Source of the DNA: Protea cynaroides
Lineage: Eukaryota > Streptophyta > Magnoliopsida > Proteales > Proteaceae
Direction: 5' to 3'
Length of the DNA stretch: 64,000 nt
NCBI GenBank assembly: GCA_028583415.1
Contig: CM053266.1
Location: 100,719,799-100,783,798, forward strand
Shown in pieces: positions 38,301 to 46,173 of the stretch; positions within the stretch are counted from its first letter, which is position 1; the number at the start of each line of letters is the position of its first letter. The position numbers and the translations under genes were made by a program. The notes beneath the pieces were generated by a model. That model saw nothing but the letters and a program-made list of their open reading frames with translations. It was not told where the DNA came from and searched no databases.

Positions 38301-41300
38301 CCGTTGGATCAAACTTATCTTCTGTAATATTGTTCTTTATATCAAGGATCCCAAATTTTGAAGCATTCTTACAGTTAGATTTGAAGTTGGGGGCTTATTT
38401 GTCTAAATCAATAATTCTTGTTTGTTGTTAAAGATTAAATTTGGGTTGGATTGTGATAAGATCCTACAGCAAAGATGGGTAATTGATTTGAATGTATTGA
38501 AAACCCCCCTTTACCATCACCCTAGGGCATCAAACGAAGGTTAGAAAGGATACTTAGACCTAATATAAATACTGGTAATCTAATGCACACCATATACTAG
38601 GTAAATCGACATAGGAAACAAGGGAAAGTAATCTGTCTTTAACAGAGTACTATTGCTGTTCACCTTCAAAGGTGAGGGAATTAGCTTGATTTATTTTACT
38701 GTTTCTCACATGTATACTTTGCTTGCAGGGCGTCGTCGTATTCTGTCAGCCTCATAGACTCTACCACGACCTTCAGATCCCCCCTTAAACCTTGTACGAA
38801 CCTCTTCAACTTCGGTTCTTCCTCCCCCATGGATGCGGGAGAAAAGTAGAATAGTTCCTCGAACTTCTGTTGATACAGTTCAACAGTGGTGTTCCCTTGT
38901 GCATGGTTTAGGTATTCCACTTCCTTCCTGTCCTTAAAGTTTTGGGGAAAGAAGTTCTTAAAGAAGGCCTCTTTGAACACTTGCCAAGATATCTCCCCAT
39001 GGTGTCTCAACAAGCTGGGCTGAATTCCCTTCCACCAGTCATACGGTACTCCATCCAACTGGAAGGTGGCACACATGAGCTTCTATGCCACCATACACAT
39101 TACGGTCTCCAAAGTCTTCTCCATTGCCTGTATCCATATAGCAGGCTGTATTGGATTGGTCCCTACACCTGTGAACTTCAACGGTCTCATCTGCTGGAAG
39201 TTGTTTATAACCTTAGACCCCTCCTCAGAGGTTGTGCTTGAATTCCTACCATAGTTGGGTGTGTTTGGGCTATGGGTACTGGTACTTCCCTTTGTGGTGG
39301 TATTATGGGTACACCTTCACCCAAAGCTTGTCCTTGAGTTGGATGGACTGGGGGTACTCCTCTGGCAACTGGGGGTACTGGGCCACCCCTCATAGCCACC
39401 AACAATCTTGCGAGGGTTGCCACCGTTGCCCTCTGTTGATCCTTGAGATTTCTCACTAGGCCACCCATTACCGCCATCATATCAGCCACAGTTAGCACTT
39501 GAGGTGCTTGCAGGAGGTTCGGGTTTTGTGGTAGCGGTGGAGGAGGTGAGAAATTTGAGGCCCCATGTCCTACATTCACCTCATCCTCCCCAAGATGGTG
39601 GTGGTGGTAGACCTCGAGCTGGTCTAAGATTCCTTCTTGGCGGCACCGCTCATAGGAGCATGTACATGGATGTCATCAGTAGAGGCAGAGTTGGCTAGAG
39701 CATTAGCCCATTCAGGGCAGCCATATTGTGATTAGTTTTTCGATAGTAAGTACAATACCTGTTGGCTTATTAGAGTTGGAATGCCTAGCCCCACGACCAC
39801 ATGGGCTACGGCCACGTCTACGTCCTCTACTGGAGCCCGACCTCTACCTGAGGAGGAGCCTCGGCTGTGGCCAGCATATAGAGCAGAGTTATCCTTAGCA
39901 ATAGTATTGTCACTGTGAGGTACCAATTGTTGCAGACGAGAAAATGTTTCATTGAGAGTAGGAATCTTCTCTCCAGCACTGATTGATATTCAGAAGGAAC
40001 TCCAGCAAAAAATTTGGCTACATAGAATTCTGCCTGTTGGGCCTTAAGTTGTTTAAGATTAGTAGTGAGGGAATGCACTACCAGGAGTTATTCAATGATA
40101 CCTTTAAAACCACTGTTGTGCCAGTGTTTTAAATCTCGGCGAGATCTCAAAGATCTCGGTGAGATCTCGAAGATCTCGGTGAAATCTCGAAGATCTCGAG
40201 GGGCTCGAGACGAGATCTCACCTCAATACAGTGTATCGATCATCTTGACCAGTTCTGGAGCTGGTCTCGACATTTTTGACCATTTCTCGACATTTTCGAC
40301 CATTTCTTGACCATTTTTCGACATTTTCGACCAGTTCTCGACCATTTTTCGATTAGTTCTTGACTGGTCTCGACATAATGTATGAATTATGATTGTATAG
40401 TCTACTCGACTACTTTGGTTTTTTTTACTATGACAATTAACTAATTAAGTGTTATTATGTTTATTCTTCTCTTAAAATATCATTTTACTGGCTCATTTGG
40501 TCTTCTGTGATCTTCTATTAGTGTCACATTATGTAGAATAGACAATATTACCCTAGGTTTACATTTGAATTTCAAACCGACACTGCCAAACATGGGTGTA
40601 AACCCAAACAACCACCATGTGTGATTATTTATACAGTTTTATGGTTTAAATATGTTTATATATGCTAGAATAGGGTTCCTCCAGAGTATCAAGCTTTAAA
40701 ATAGTCATTTTAGGGTCGAAATACACATTTTAAGCCTTCACGGCTTTTGTGCAGTCTCGCCGAGATCTCGGTTTCTCAGAGGGTCGAGACACCCTCGAGA
40801 CTCGAGATTTCGAACTATGCGTTGTTTTCATTAAGGGATTTATCACTTAATGAGAAGTTGAACACTTTCTCATTAAGGTCATATATTCTGGTGATATTCT
40901 TCTCTTGTGCAGCATAACTAGCTCTGATGTCAGTCCATTTAGCCTTAGTAGTCTTATGAAACATGACATTAGAGACAATAGGTGAGTCAATACTACCCCA
41001 TAACCAGGTTTGAAGAGTGGAGTTTTGACGCATTCACTTATCATAGGCTTTAATAGCAGTGGTATCTTTGGAATCACTAGCTGAAGGGTCATCAATCAGG
41101 TATTGAAGTTTACTTTAGAGTGATTGTAGGCTCGGACAGCTTGAGCCCATTAAAGGTAGTTGGAAACTCCCTTTATTTATTTATTTATTTTTTTGGGTAG
41201 AAACTCCCTTTAATTTAATTGAAGTAATTTGGACATGATGATGGCTACTGTCCAAAGAGGACTTGTAATCAGCCATAGATTCCAGTAGTGTATAAAAATA

Positions 41301-44300
41301 ACAGTTCATGAAAGGATGAAAAATATCACCAGTTAGATATCTTGAGTTGCGACAGTAGATCAGCAACTCAGTATTGATAGGTTGAGAACAGTGGACAAGA
41401 TCACAGCAGATTGAGGCAGCAGTAATAAAATAAATCTTGATGGCACAGCAGATCAAAGCTGCAGTGGCAGTCAAGGCAGATCTGAGAATCAATCTTGATA
41501 GCAGCAGCAGTATATCACAATGAGCAGGGTAGCAGCAATATTGCAGTAAAGTAGATCAGAATTAGGAGCAGTAGCAGTACTTATTTAAGTAGCAGCGCCA
41601 CTTAACTCATGTCAGTAGTAGCATAAAGGGAAGCTCAGTCATATGAGTAAGGGGACTGAGCTAACAATAGAAGATAGACAGCATAAGGTTGCTGCAACCA
41701 GTGACTTAGACAATGGTGTAGAAGACTATCAAAACAGCAGAAGGGAGAACACAATAATTGGATCTTCTGAAGCTTTTATACCATGTAACTAAAACAAATA
41801 AATAAAACCAACAGTAAGAGAGAGAGAGGGCAGAGAAGGATAATTATAAGGAATCCCAAATCTAAAGAGATAATTATAAGCAGTCCTACTCTAATAAGGA
41901 GAAGGGAACTCTACAAGAGAGGATGGAGTTCCAATTACAATAGCCAATAAGAGAGTAGAAGAGGTAACGGGATAAGATAATAGGGGAACACCTATCTGCT
42001 GCCACCTGTCCAAAGATCCACATCTGCTGGTTTGACTTGGTCAAACCAGCAACTAAATCTGCTGTAGATTAGCTCTGGATCGGACACCTATGAATAGGTC
42101 CATTCTGTGTCGTTAGTTAACATCCAACACAAGGCTTATTTCCACCACTTTAATAAGCCCATTTTTTTTATGATTTTTCTTGATCAATGGGTCATCATCC
42201 TTTTTTTACTCAAGGATTTCTTCAATCAATCATTTTATTTGCGTAAGACCTCCATCTTGATTTTGTAATCCACTGATGAAGGCTCTCTTGAGCCAAGGAT
42301 ATCTGAACTCCTAATCACTCCTAATCACTCCTAAGGTGATGCAGTTACACTTTGTAAACTATATTTGGCTGTTATCTTAGGCTACTTCGCTGATAGTTTT
42401 TATGCTCTTCCTCTCCTCTTGGAATAAGAGACAAGAAGGTTGCATTGTTTTTGCAGTTAGATATATATCACCAATAGTTCATTAAGACTTCCATTGGGTA
42501 ACTTCTTTGTTCTGCAATATTGTTTGTACAAGGCCAGGTTAAAACCATGCGGCCCTTGAGATTTATGGTCTTCAAGATTGAAGATGGCTGCCTTCATTCC
42601 TCCAGCAAAGGGCTTATCAAGGCAGTCTTTCATTTTGTCTGATAGAACATCTAAAATTTGTTTTAGACTCTGCTTAAAAGTTCAGAGTAGGTCTTTATAG
42701 AAAAGCACCCAAATGAGCTGCATTGTGATTGGCCTTATTCTCTTATGGAACCGTATTCTATTGCTATCTTATTCTCTTATGGAACCGTATTCTATTGCTA
42801 TCTTTACTTGGTATGTGCACAAAATTGGCCTTTCCGTGTAAGGAGGTTGTGCTTTTCAATGTCCCACCCGTGCAAGATGAGTTGTGCTTGTTATTCTCTG
42901 TTCTGATGTGGTTAATAACTTAATTCTGGAACTATGGATTAACTTATAGTTGGGGAGTATGGAGTTCTAAATTTTGTCTTTTTACAAGTCAAAACATTAT
43001 GGTTCTAATTACCATTTTGACTGTCTTTCTGTGTTCCCAGGCTCTTTTCAGTCCATTCCTTATAGATGATTTGACAGAAGCTCTGGATGAATACTGTTTG
43101 AATGACATCCTTGGTAAATAGAACTTGTTTTTTCTACGGTATAATAATATGCTTGCAATTCTCTATTTTAATATGGGCAATATTGTGCAGGAGAGAAGCC
43201 ACTAGACTACAAAGTTGATTTGGCTGGTGATAATTTAAGTAATTTTGACCGTCTTAAAAAGATTGATCCAGATTTTGCAAACAGGATTCATCCAAATGAC
43301 CGTAGGAAAGTAAGGGTCCCCCCCCCTCCCCCTCTCTCTCTCTCTCTCTCTCCAAGGCTTAATTAATTAAATTATCTTTTATTATCTTTTCCTACCCCCA
43401 ATAACATGATTAGTTCTACTAATTCTGTATCTACTTTATGATTGCATACCACCTAAATTTGAGCCATATTTTCTATAAGATGTTACTGTAGGTGGAAGCT
43501 ATTTCTCTTTTTGTCTATGGCATACACACGACACACTTGGTCCTTTGCTAGTTTTTTTCGCTTTTAAAACGCGTTTAAAACGCCATGCGCATTTTATATG
43601 CATCAAAACACGTTTTCCTGAACTATTGATTGTGATACAGGAAAAAACGAGTTCGTTTATAGAAAATGTATTAAACATGTTTAAAACGCATTCTGTCACA
43701 CCCCATTCCCGAAACACTCAGGCTAACTAGGACGCTTACAGCCGTCCCAACCTACCACTAGGATCTCAACACAATGTCACCACATCACATCGTCTCATCT
43801 CATAGCAACCACATAATCAGAGTAAAATGGTAAAAATAGGAAGACTTTATGATATAATCAAAGGGTAATATAAACTGATGTTTCTAAATGATACACAAGT
43901 AAAACTGTATGTTGTCTGTATCACCAAGGTTCTCAAAACGTAATATAAATAATCGTCACGAAATGTAACCAAAGTACCTACACTTTCTGATGCTGGATTG
44001 CTGGTCAAAATTTTCATTCTATTCTATTCCTTCAATGGGATTTAGGGGCATGCATTTTGTAATCAGTAGGGTGCACTTTACTAGCACATGGCATGTCTGA
44101 TGTTTTTTCAAAGAGAATGTTGTACAAGAACTGTGCGTGATTTCATGGTAAAAGGGATTGTGTTCACTACTTAAATAACATATGTAGTTAGTTGGATTAT
44201 TTAAAATTTGCTTGTATCCTTTGCAGGTAAATCATTACCTTAATTTGTATGATCACCATGGTGTTCTCCCTAGCAAACTTTTTCGAGGAAAGGCTGCAGA

Positions 44301-46173
44301 GGTTTGTGCTTCGTATTGATTAGGGTCATTGTGATTATGTCGGTGTTTAAATTTATGTCAGGATTTTGTTCTCATGTCTAGAAAATTTAAATTTGCTGCA
44401 AAGTTTTATAAGGTCTTCAAATGCAGTATTTGTTGGATTTCTCTTTTATTTTGTCTTGTAAAGTGCAGTATAAGGTTGCTTTGTTTATTTAATTTATTTT
44501 ACAGTAACTTATGGACATCTCCTGCCGTTTTATAACGATGCCGTATGTCTCTGTTTCACTTTTTTCTATTCATGTATGCTAATTCTAATTTTGAGGGATA
44601 AGGTTTGTCTGGTGTCTACTATTTGTGCATAAACACTTATTAAGTTAAAAGTGTAATAGATACTTATTGTGAGAAGTGAAACAGTAAAAAATGCTAGTTG
44701 GGGCATTTTTTCTTGCAAAGATTATTCTTCCTTTGTTTCCTACTTAAAAAGTTTACTAGGTGGACTGTGGAGGCAAGCTTATCTACACAGGGCCATTTCT
44801 TGTCAATTTTTGTTATTTTCTTGTTCTGAATTTTAATCAAGGAAATGTGTCGCCAAAAGTTACTCATTGAAAAAAAAAAAAAAAAAAGGGTTGTCAAAGT
44901 TGTATCAAACCTGATCCTCTTTCCCTGAATAATGTTCTAATCTTGCATCCGACAGGGCAGAGGTGGGGTCGAGTGGATGATTTCAGATACGATTGCTGTT
45001 TTCTATGGGTGGATGCTTCTCTCCCTGTGCTGGACCGATATGTGGAACATAGAGTAGATCACATGATTGATGCTGGTTTGCTGATGGAAGTCTATGACAT
45101 CTATAGCCCTAATGCAGATTATACCCGAGGCTTGCGGCAGGCTATCGGTGTTCGGGAATTTGAGGATCTTTTAGGAGTTCACAAAACAGAAACATCTTGT
45201 TCTCAAACCACAGATAAAGTCTGTGACTCCAATGCTGGCCCCAACATCACAATGCCAACAAACAGGGACTGCAAGATGCTTCTAGAGAACTTCATGGCAG
45301 TTCAGAATTCTTCTGACGATAACCCCCTAAAATTTCTACTGAGGGAAGCCATTGACAAGTTGAAAATGAACACGCGTAGACTTGTTCGTCGCCAAGTAAG
45401 TCTACCTGATTTGCATCTTTTGTTTTTTCCACCATGCAGAAAAGCAAGGTGAGGTTTGAATGCTAGGGATGTACTTCAATATGTAGCTCAAACTTCAAAA
45501 TGAATTAGCCAACCTTTATTGTTGTAGTTCATGTTAAAGCTAAACATTCAATTATGTTTGTCCTTTTCCAGAAAAGGAGGCTTAGTAGGCTGCAGACATT
45601 TTTTGGATGGCACCTGCATTATGTTGATGCAACCGAAGCTTTAGATTGTAAGTCTTTTGAGTCCTATTAAATATGTTTATCCTTGTTTTTGGAAGATCAA
45701 CATTTCTAAGCTGTTGCAGCCAGAATTGAATTGAATATGCTTGCAGGCAGCTCTGATGAATCATGGCACAAACAGGTGGTCCATCCTGCTGTCAACATTA
45801 TCAAATCTTTTTTGTCCAAGGATGGATGCTCAGGTCTCAACTTGGAAATACTTGATGGTACGGAGGGGCAGAAATTCGTGCCTAGGGACTTGTGGACCCA
45901 ATATATTTGTGAGGTTAGCCATGCTTGATAACTTGTGCTGCCTATGTGGCCCTTCTCTCATTTGCTTCTAAAGTGTTCATTAGTGAGATAATATGCCGAT
46001 TTAAGATAATAATATATTTGACTCTCCCTTGACAGGCATGTGGGAATAGAGTTCTGAGGGGAGCGCATGAGTGGGAACAACACAAACAGGGGCGTGGACA
46101 CCGAAAACGAATAATTCGATTGAGAAAGTCTCAGAGTTCTTGTTTGCTAGAACAGCTGCCTGGATCTGAATAA
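12218..46173 (+). CDS. IPT2: tRNA dimethylallyltransferase (tRNA isopentenyltransferase), IPT2 type
   Basis: Transfers a dimethylallyl group to A37 of tRNAs reading UNN codons; in plants its product also feeds cis-zeatin cytokinins (family knowledge). Exons: 12218-12442, 12575-12629, 12745-12824, 20722-20790, 43041-43113, 43191-43309, 44227-44301, 44961-45395, 45572-45647, 45747-45913, 46036-46173. All introns are GT-AG; the total is 1512 nt, 503 residues. Seen: P-loop GATGAGKS (about residues 52-59) with ADSMQVYEGLDVLTNK after it, the GTIMPNVEFT substrate loop, LPVIVGGTNYYIQ, and DYCCF-like/DASLPVLDRYVEQR-type region (here RYDCCFLWVDASLPVLDRY). Near the C-terminus is a C2H2 zinc finger (CEACGNRVL, then H and H), split by the last intron. 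The zinc finger separates it from plastid-type IPT9. The start is the ATG at 12218; an upstream TTG in frame is not used. All breaks fall in introns; the exons look intact. Confidence 0.93.
12825..13131 (+). other. Intron 3, left part
   Basis: AT-rich intron sequence between exon 3 and hAT 1. No gene or repeat recognised. Confidence 0.6.
13644..16626 (-). pseudogene. hAT transposase 1 (BED, DUF659, dimerisation domain), broken
   Basis: Starts at an ATG (16626; protein MSASQESGDHAWRHG). The BED zinc finger has CNYCKKKIGGGW, then KWHLAGG. A DUF659-like RNase-H-fold part follows at 15894-15577 (TIMCDGWT, then LINFMVSCDG), then DNGSNFKKAG near 15500 and an AAHCINLMLKDMG-like block near 15400. 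The hAT C-terminal dimerisation region is at 14330-14190 (GCKRNWSTFS, then KRRNRLGVKRLESLVYV), followed by an acidic Gly/Asp-rich tail. Breaks: stop and frameshifts around 15895 and a TAG near 15435. In-element introns are likely between 15097 and 14330. It cannot encode full transposase as read. Confidence 0.85.
16975..18030 (+). pseudogene. LINE (non-LTR) reverse-transcriptase fragment inside hAT 1
   Basis: On the + strand, opposite to the hAT gene. Seen in successive frames: KKKFSVWKGRLLSFASRVEL and MRNFIWCG (the segment after the RT domain in plant L1-type LINEs), then LIGNGQHISFWRDRWLG and FGWRLANGKLPT (the zf-RVT region). Frameshifts and stops are frequent. Both ends are missing; no tail-adjacent target duplication was found. 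A poly(A) run lies at about 18403-18416, but a link to the LINE is uncertain. Confidence 0.72.
19538..20721 (+). other. Intron 3, right part
   Basis: AT-rich intron sequence between hAT 1 and exon 4, with a polypyrimidine stretch before the acceptor at 20721. No gene or transposon recognised. Confidence 0.6.
20722..20790 (+). CDS. IPT2: IPT2 exon 4
   Basis: A 69-bp, phase-0 exon between TTTCAG and GTATTA. It encodes VIDEILSRNQLPVIVGGTNY plus YIQ, a strongly conserved stretch of this enzyme family. It stands alone between a 7.9-kb and a 22.3-kb intron. Confidence 0.95.
20791..21735 (+). other. Intron 4, left part
   Basis: Intron sequence up to the PIF/Harbinger-like element. Purine-rich stretches (GAGAGA-type) lie at 21180-21500. 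No coding sequence supported. Confidence 0.55.
22407..22814 (-). pseudogene. Pentatricopeptide-repeat (PPR) gene fragment
   Basis: ORF starting at ATG 22814 (MASKNNNIKCKQSKLEQ). Residues 36-100 read like PPR protein sequence: LQKLVELQRFDEAKDLCLKM, then FDAFEVLEEMPKRNVVTW, the last being typical of plant PLS-class PPR proteins. Similarity stops at about 22500 and the ORF runs on into unrelated sequence to a stop at 22407. PPR proteins bind organelle RNA. This fragment is too short to work and lacks most repeats. It sits inside a PIF/Harbinger-like element, so capture by the element is a likely origin. Confidence 0.65.
22815..23033 (-). other. Sequence upstream of the PPR fragment
   Basis: Probably 5' part of the captured PPR gene. 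On the minus strand one frame reads LPPSFGALQAALLFEDS and onward, but it is not joined in frame to the PPR ORF. After the nested hAT element the same flank continues at 23951 and beyond. Confidence 0.4.
23034..23942. mobile_element. Short non-autonomous hAT element (CTCGGCGAGATCTCGG type)
   Basis: Perfect 8-bp duplication GTTGGTGT at 23026-23033 and 23943-23950. Ends: CATGGAATAAAATCTCGG on the left and, on the complement, CAAGGTTTAAAATCTCGG on the right (14 of 18 matching). Length 909 bp. Subterminal copies of CTCGGCGAGATCTCG occur in both orientations. No transposase. Its right end was later duplicated (see 23790-24374). Confidence 0.88.
23790..24374. repeat. Direct duplication of hAT end plus flank (two units of about 255 bp)
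   Basis: Unit 1 (about 23790-24045) and unit 2 (about 24122-24374) both run from CTGAAGTTGGAGAC through the hAT right end, the GTTGGTGT duplication and the flank to ACTTTCTTACCCT, separated by about 76 bp. Unit 2 is shorter in the CTCGGCGAGATCTCG region. The duplication must post-date the hAT insertion. Confidence 0.85.
24973..25883 (+). mobile_element. Solo LTR 1 (TGATGCAG...CCATCA family)
   Basis: Starts TGATGCAG, ends TTTGCCATCA, and is flanked by GCTGA on both sides (24968-24972 and 25884-25888). Length 911 bp. Its end region (GTTAAGATCCTGTAGCAAAG) matches the LTRs of the element at 29060-38519. No PBS follows, so this is a solo LTR left by recombination between two LTRs. Confidence 0.9.
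25889..26223. other. Intron 4 sequence between LTRs
   Basis: No gene recognised. Repeated wording around TAAGCCTGGCTATGG and the 26100 region suggests repeat-derived DNA, but no family could be assigned. Confidence 0.4.
26224..27585 (+). repeat. Truncated gypsy-type LTR (TGTAAGACC start)
   Basis: Begins TGTAAGACCTGCACCC, like the sense-oriented LTRs at 49089 and 50515. It carries the same two-block layout: GTGCAGGCGAC and its inverted copy GTCGCCTGCAC at about 26441-26482, and GGCCGACAAACTTGTCGCC near 27180. The end is unclear and no TSD was found. Assignment to the large-LTR gypsy group is inference. Confidence 0.5.
27591..28824 (+). mobile_element. Solo LTR 2 (TGATGCAG...CCATCA family)
   Basis: Starts TGATGCAGTAGCAG and ends GATCCCCCATCA. 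Flanked by CCTCT on both sides (27586-27590 and 28825-28829). Length 1234 bp. The interior is not closely similar to solo LTR 1 except at the ends, so it is a diverged relative. ORFs in its Ser/Pro-rich interior are not supported as genes. Confidence 0.85.
28830..29054. other. Intron 4 sequence between LTR insertions
   Basis: Part resembles 27530-27590 (GCGGATGACC, then CATCACCCATACGATT against CATCACCCACATGATT), so an older repeat may underlie both insertions. No gene. Confidence 0.4.
29060..29986 (+). repeat. 5' LTR, gag-only element
   Basis: 927 bp, TG...CA. Contains GTTGAGTTTCATAGGTTGTG and ends CCTTTACCATCA. Compared with the 3' LTR it has about 60 bp more near its start, between two CAGTCC copies. 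Confidence 0.9.
29988..30000 (+). other. Primer-binding site (initiator tRNA-Met type)
   Basis: TTGGTATCAGAGC, one base after the 5' LTR end. This is the usual plant PBS complementary to the 3' end of initiator tRNA-Met. Confidence 0.92.
31390..31935. repeat. Short tandem duplications inside hAT 2
   Basis: A unit of about 68 bp containing ATGATGATAATTGAGATC is repeated back to back at about 31400-31535. Further on, GACCTTAAATAAATATACTC-type units recur at about 31790-31930, with an older copy near 31260. Confidence 0.65.
32280..32365. repeat. Poly(A)-separated repeats
   Basis: AGACTGGAACGTT / AGACTGAAACGTT units separated by runs of 11-25 A. Base counts in such runs may be unreliable. Confidence 0.6.
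32635..33600. repeat. (T)n-(CTT)n-CTGCGCAC minisatellite array in hAT 2
   Basis: About sixteen units, each a poly-T run, then several CTT triplets, then TCTCTGCGCAC or a close variant, spaced 30-60 bp. A GAATGTCGAGTGTC phrase occurs at about 32602 and 32870. The long Phe/Leu/Ser-rich and Arg/Lys/Glu-rich ORFs here are products of the repeat and not genes. Confidence 0.88.
33990..36670 (+). pseudogene. hAT transposase 2 (BED, DUF659, dimerisation domain), broken
   Basis: ATG at 33990 (MNMDAAIGTG), possibly after an acceptor at 33979. A BED finger lies near 34140-34220 (CTLCGKNLNQG, then RLKQHLAGG). The DUF659-like part has GIPFNAIKAKSFEVMVESI (34620-34690), LMSDGWTDKRGRHLINF (about 34820) and a TDNAANY block (about 35005). 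WTPCAAHCIDLMLEDIG, TRFATSFLTLQS and FDDWTRSNLAKT follow. The C-terminal dimerisation region is split by likely introns (35873-35959, 36079-36193): WWGIHGVASPELLNIA, GCERNWITFEF, then KRNRLEHERLNDLVYIQYNK, and an acidic tail. Breaks: frame changes between 34790 and 34920, and stops near 34998, 35557, 35631 and 35724. Confidence 0.88.
37648..37667 (+). other. Polypurine tract with an 18-G run
   Basis: Eighteen consecutive G, then AA, directly before the 3' LTR (TGGCCCAG). This is the position of the polypurine tract. The exact G count may be unreliable. Confidence 0.8.
37668..38519 (+). repeat. 3' LTR, gag-only element
   Basis: 852 bp, TGGCCCAG...CCTTTACCATCA, collinear with the 5' LTR apart from about 60 bp missing near the start and scattered substitutions. 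Confidence 0.9.
38520..39700 (-). pseudogene. Gypsy gag fragment
   Basis: Minus-strand ORFs 39579-39205 (Pro-rich N-terminal part; VTVADMMAVMGGLVRNLKDQ-like text) and 39076-38696 (capsid part: WWKGIQPSLLRHHG, ISWQVFKEAFFKNFFPQNF, YQQKFEELFYFSP, KRFVQGLRGDLK). These match the Retrotrans_gag domain of Ty3/gypsy elements. The two parts are in different frames, with about 130 bp between. No pol is attached. The right part of this stretch (38520-38690) shows nothing recognisable. Confidence 0.75.
39730..41300 (-). pseudogene. Copia gag (UBN2-like), interrupted
   Basis: The N-terminal part contains VQITSIKLKG (about 41230), the segment that in copia gag precedes NY-x-x-W. The 41033-40815 part reads LQTWLWGSIDSPIVSNVM, TKAKWTDIRASYA and ITRIYDLNEKV, typical of UBN2/Retrotran_gag families. 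After the hAT-like insertion it resumes with HSLTTNLKQLKAQQAEFYVA and FFAGVPSEYQSVL. A Gly/Arg/Ser-rich stretch at about 39830 stands where gag often becomes basic. Stops and frameshifts are present. Confidence 0.7.
40122..40819. mobile_element. Short hAT-like element inside copia gag
   Basis: Ends CAGTGTTTTAAATCTCGG (left) and, on the complement, CATAGTTCGAAATCTCG (right). The flanking 8-mers TGTTGTGC and CGTTGTTT agree at only 5 of 8 positions. The interior has AGATCTCGGTGAGATCTCG repeats, CTCGACCATTTTTCGA repeats and a right-end segment related to the hAT element at 23034-23942. Length 698 bp. Confidence 0.68.
41773..42122 (-). repeat. Copia LTR and PBS
   Basis: LTR 41785-42122 (338 bp): on the minus strand it starts TGTTAACTAACGACAC and ends TTTTAGTTACA. 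Directly after it the minus strand reads TGGTATAAAAGC, a mutated form of the TGGTATCAGAGC PBS. Confidence 0.72.
42123..43040 (+). other. Intron 4, right part
   Basis: Intron sequence to the exon 5 acceptor (TTCCCAG at 43040). Contains a perfect tandem duplication of 34 bp (42734-42767 and 42768-42801). No gene recognised. Confidence 0.6.
43041..46173 (+). CDS. IPT2: IPT2 exons 5-11 (tRNA-binding part and zinc finger)
   Basis: Exon 5 starts ALFSPFLIDD; exon 6 contains RLKKIDPDFANRIHPNDRRK; exon 7 VNHYLNLYDHHGVLPSKLF; exon 8 is the largest (435 nt; RWGRVDDFRYDCC, DHMIDAGLLMEVYDIY, RGLRQAIGVREF). Exon 9 is KRRLSRLQTFFGW. Exons 10 and 11 hold the C2H2 finger and a basic tail ending at TAA 46171-46173. 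The exon 8 acceptor was chosen at 44961 because it keeps phase; other AGs a few bases away do not. The family usually has ENWGRVD there; this gene reads ERWGRVD. Confidence 0.92.
43310..44226 (+). other. IPT2 intron 6 with (CT)n tract and LTR fragment
   Basis: A C-run and (CT)n tract lies at 43318-43352. At 43693 TGTCACACCCCATTCCCG begins what looks like an antisense gypsy LTR start, traceable to roughly 43980. No TSD found. No coding sequence besides the flanking exons. Confidence 0.5.
44302..44960 (+). other. IPT2 intron 7
   Basis: AT-rich intron with a poly(A) run at about 44870-44887. No gene. Confidence 0.7.

Larger units (their letters stand above)
29060..38519 (+). mobile_element. Non-autonomous LTR retrotransposon (gag only), split by a hAT element
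   Basis: The 5' LTR (29060-29986) and 3' LTR (37668-38519) share TGATGCAG-like starts and CCATCA ends and are flanked by CCCTA (29055-29059 and 38520-38524). The PBS follows at 29988-30000 and a poly-G polypurine tract precedes the 3' LTR. Without the hAT insert and its TSD the internal region is only about 1.26 kb and shows gag but no pol. It therefore depended on proteins of a related element (inference). Confidence 0.9.
39710..42122 (-). mobile_element. Ty1/copia retrotransposon fragment
   Basis: Minus orientation. LTR at 41785-42122, PBS-like sequence at 41773-41784, and copia-type gag between about 41300 and 39730, split by a short hAT-like insertion (40122-40819). The pol and the other LTR are missing. 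Confidence 0.72.

Noticed and set aside
40122..40819. Confident hAT assignment from an 8-bp TSD
   Set aside because: The flanking 8-mers match at only 5 of 8 positions; the call rests on end similarity, so confidence was lowered.
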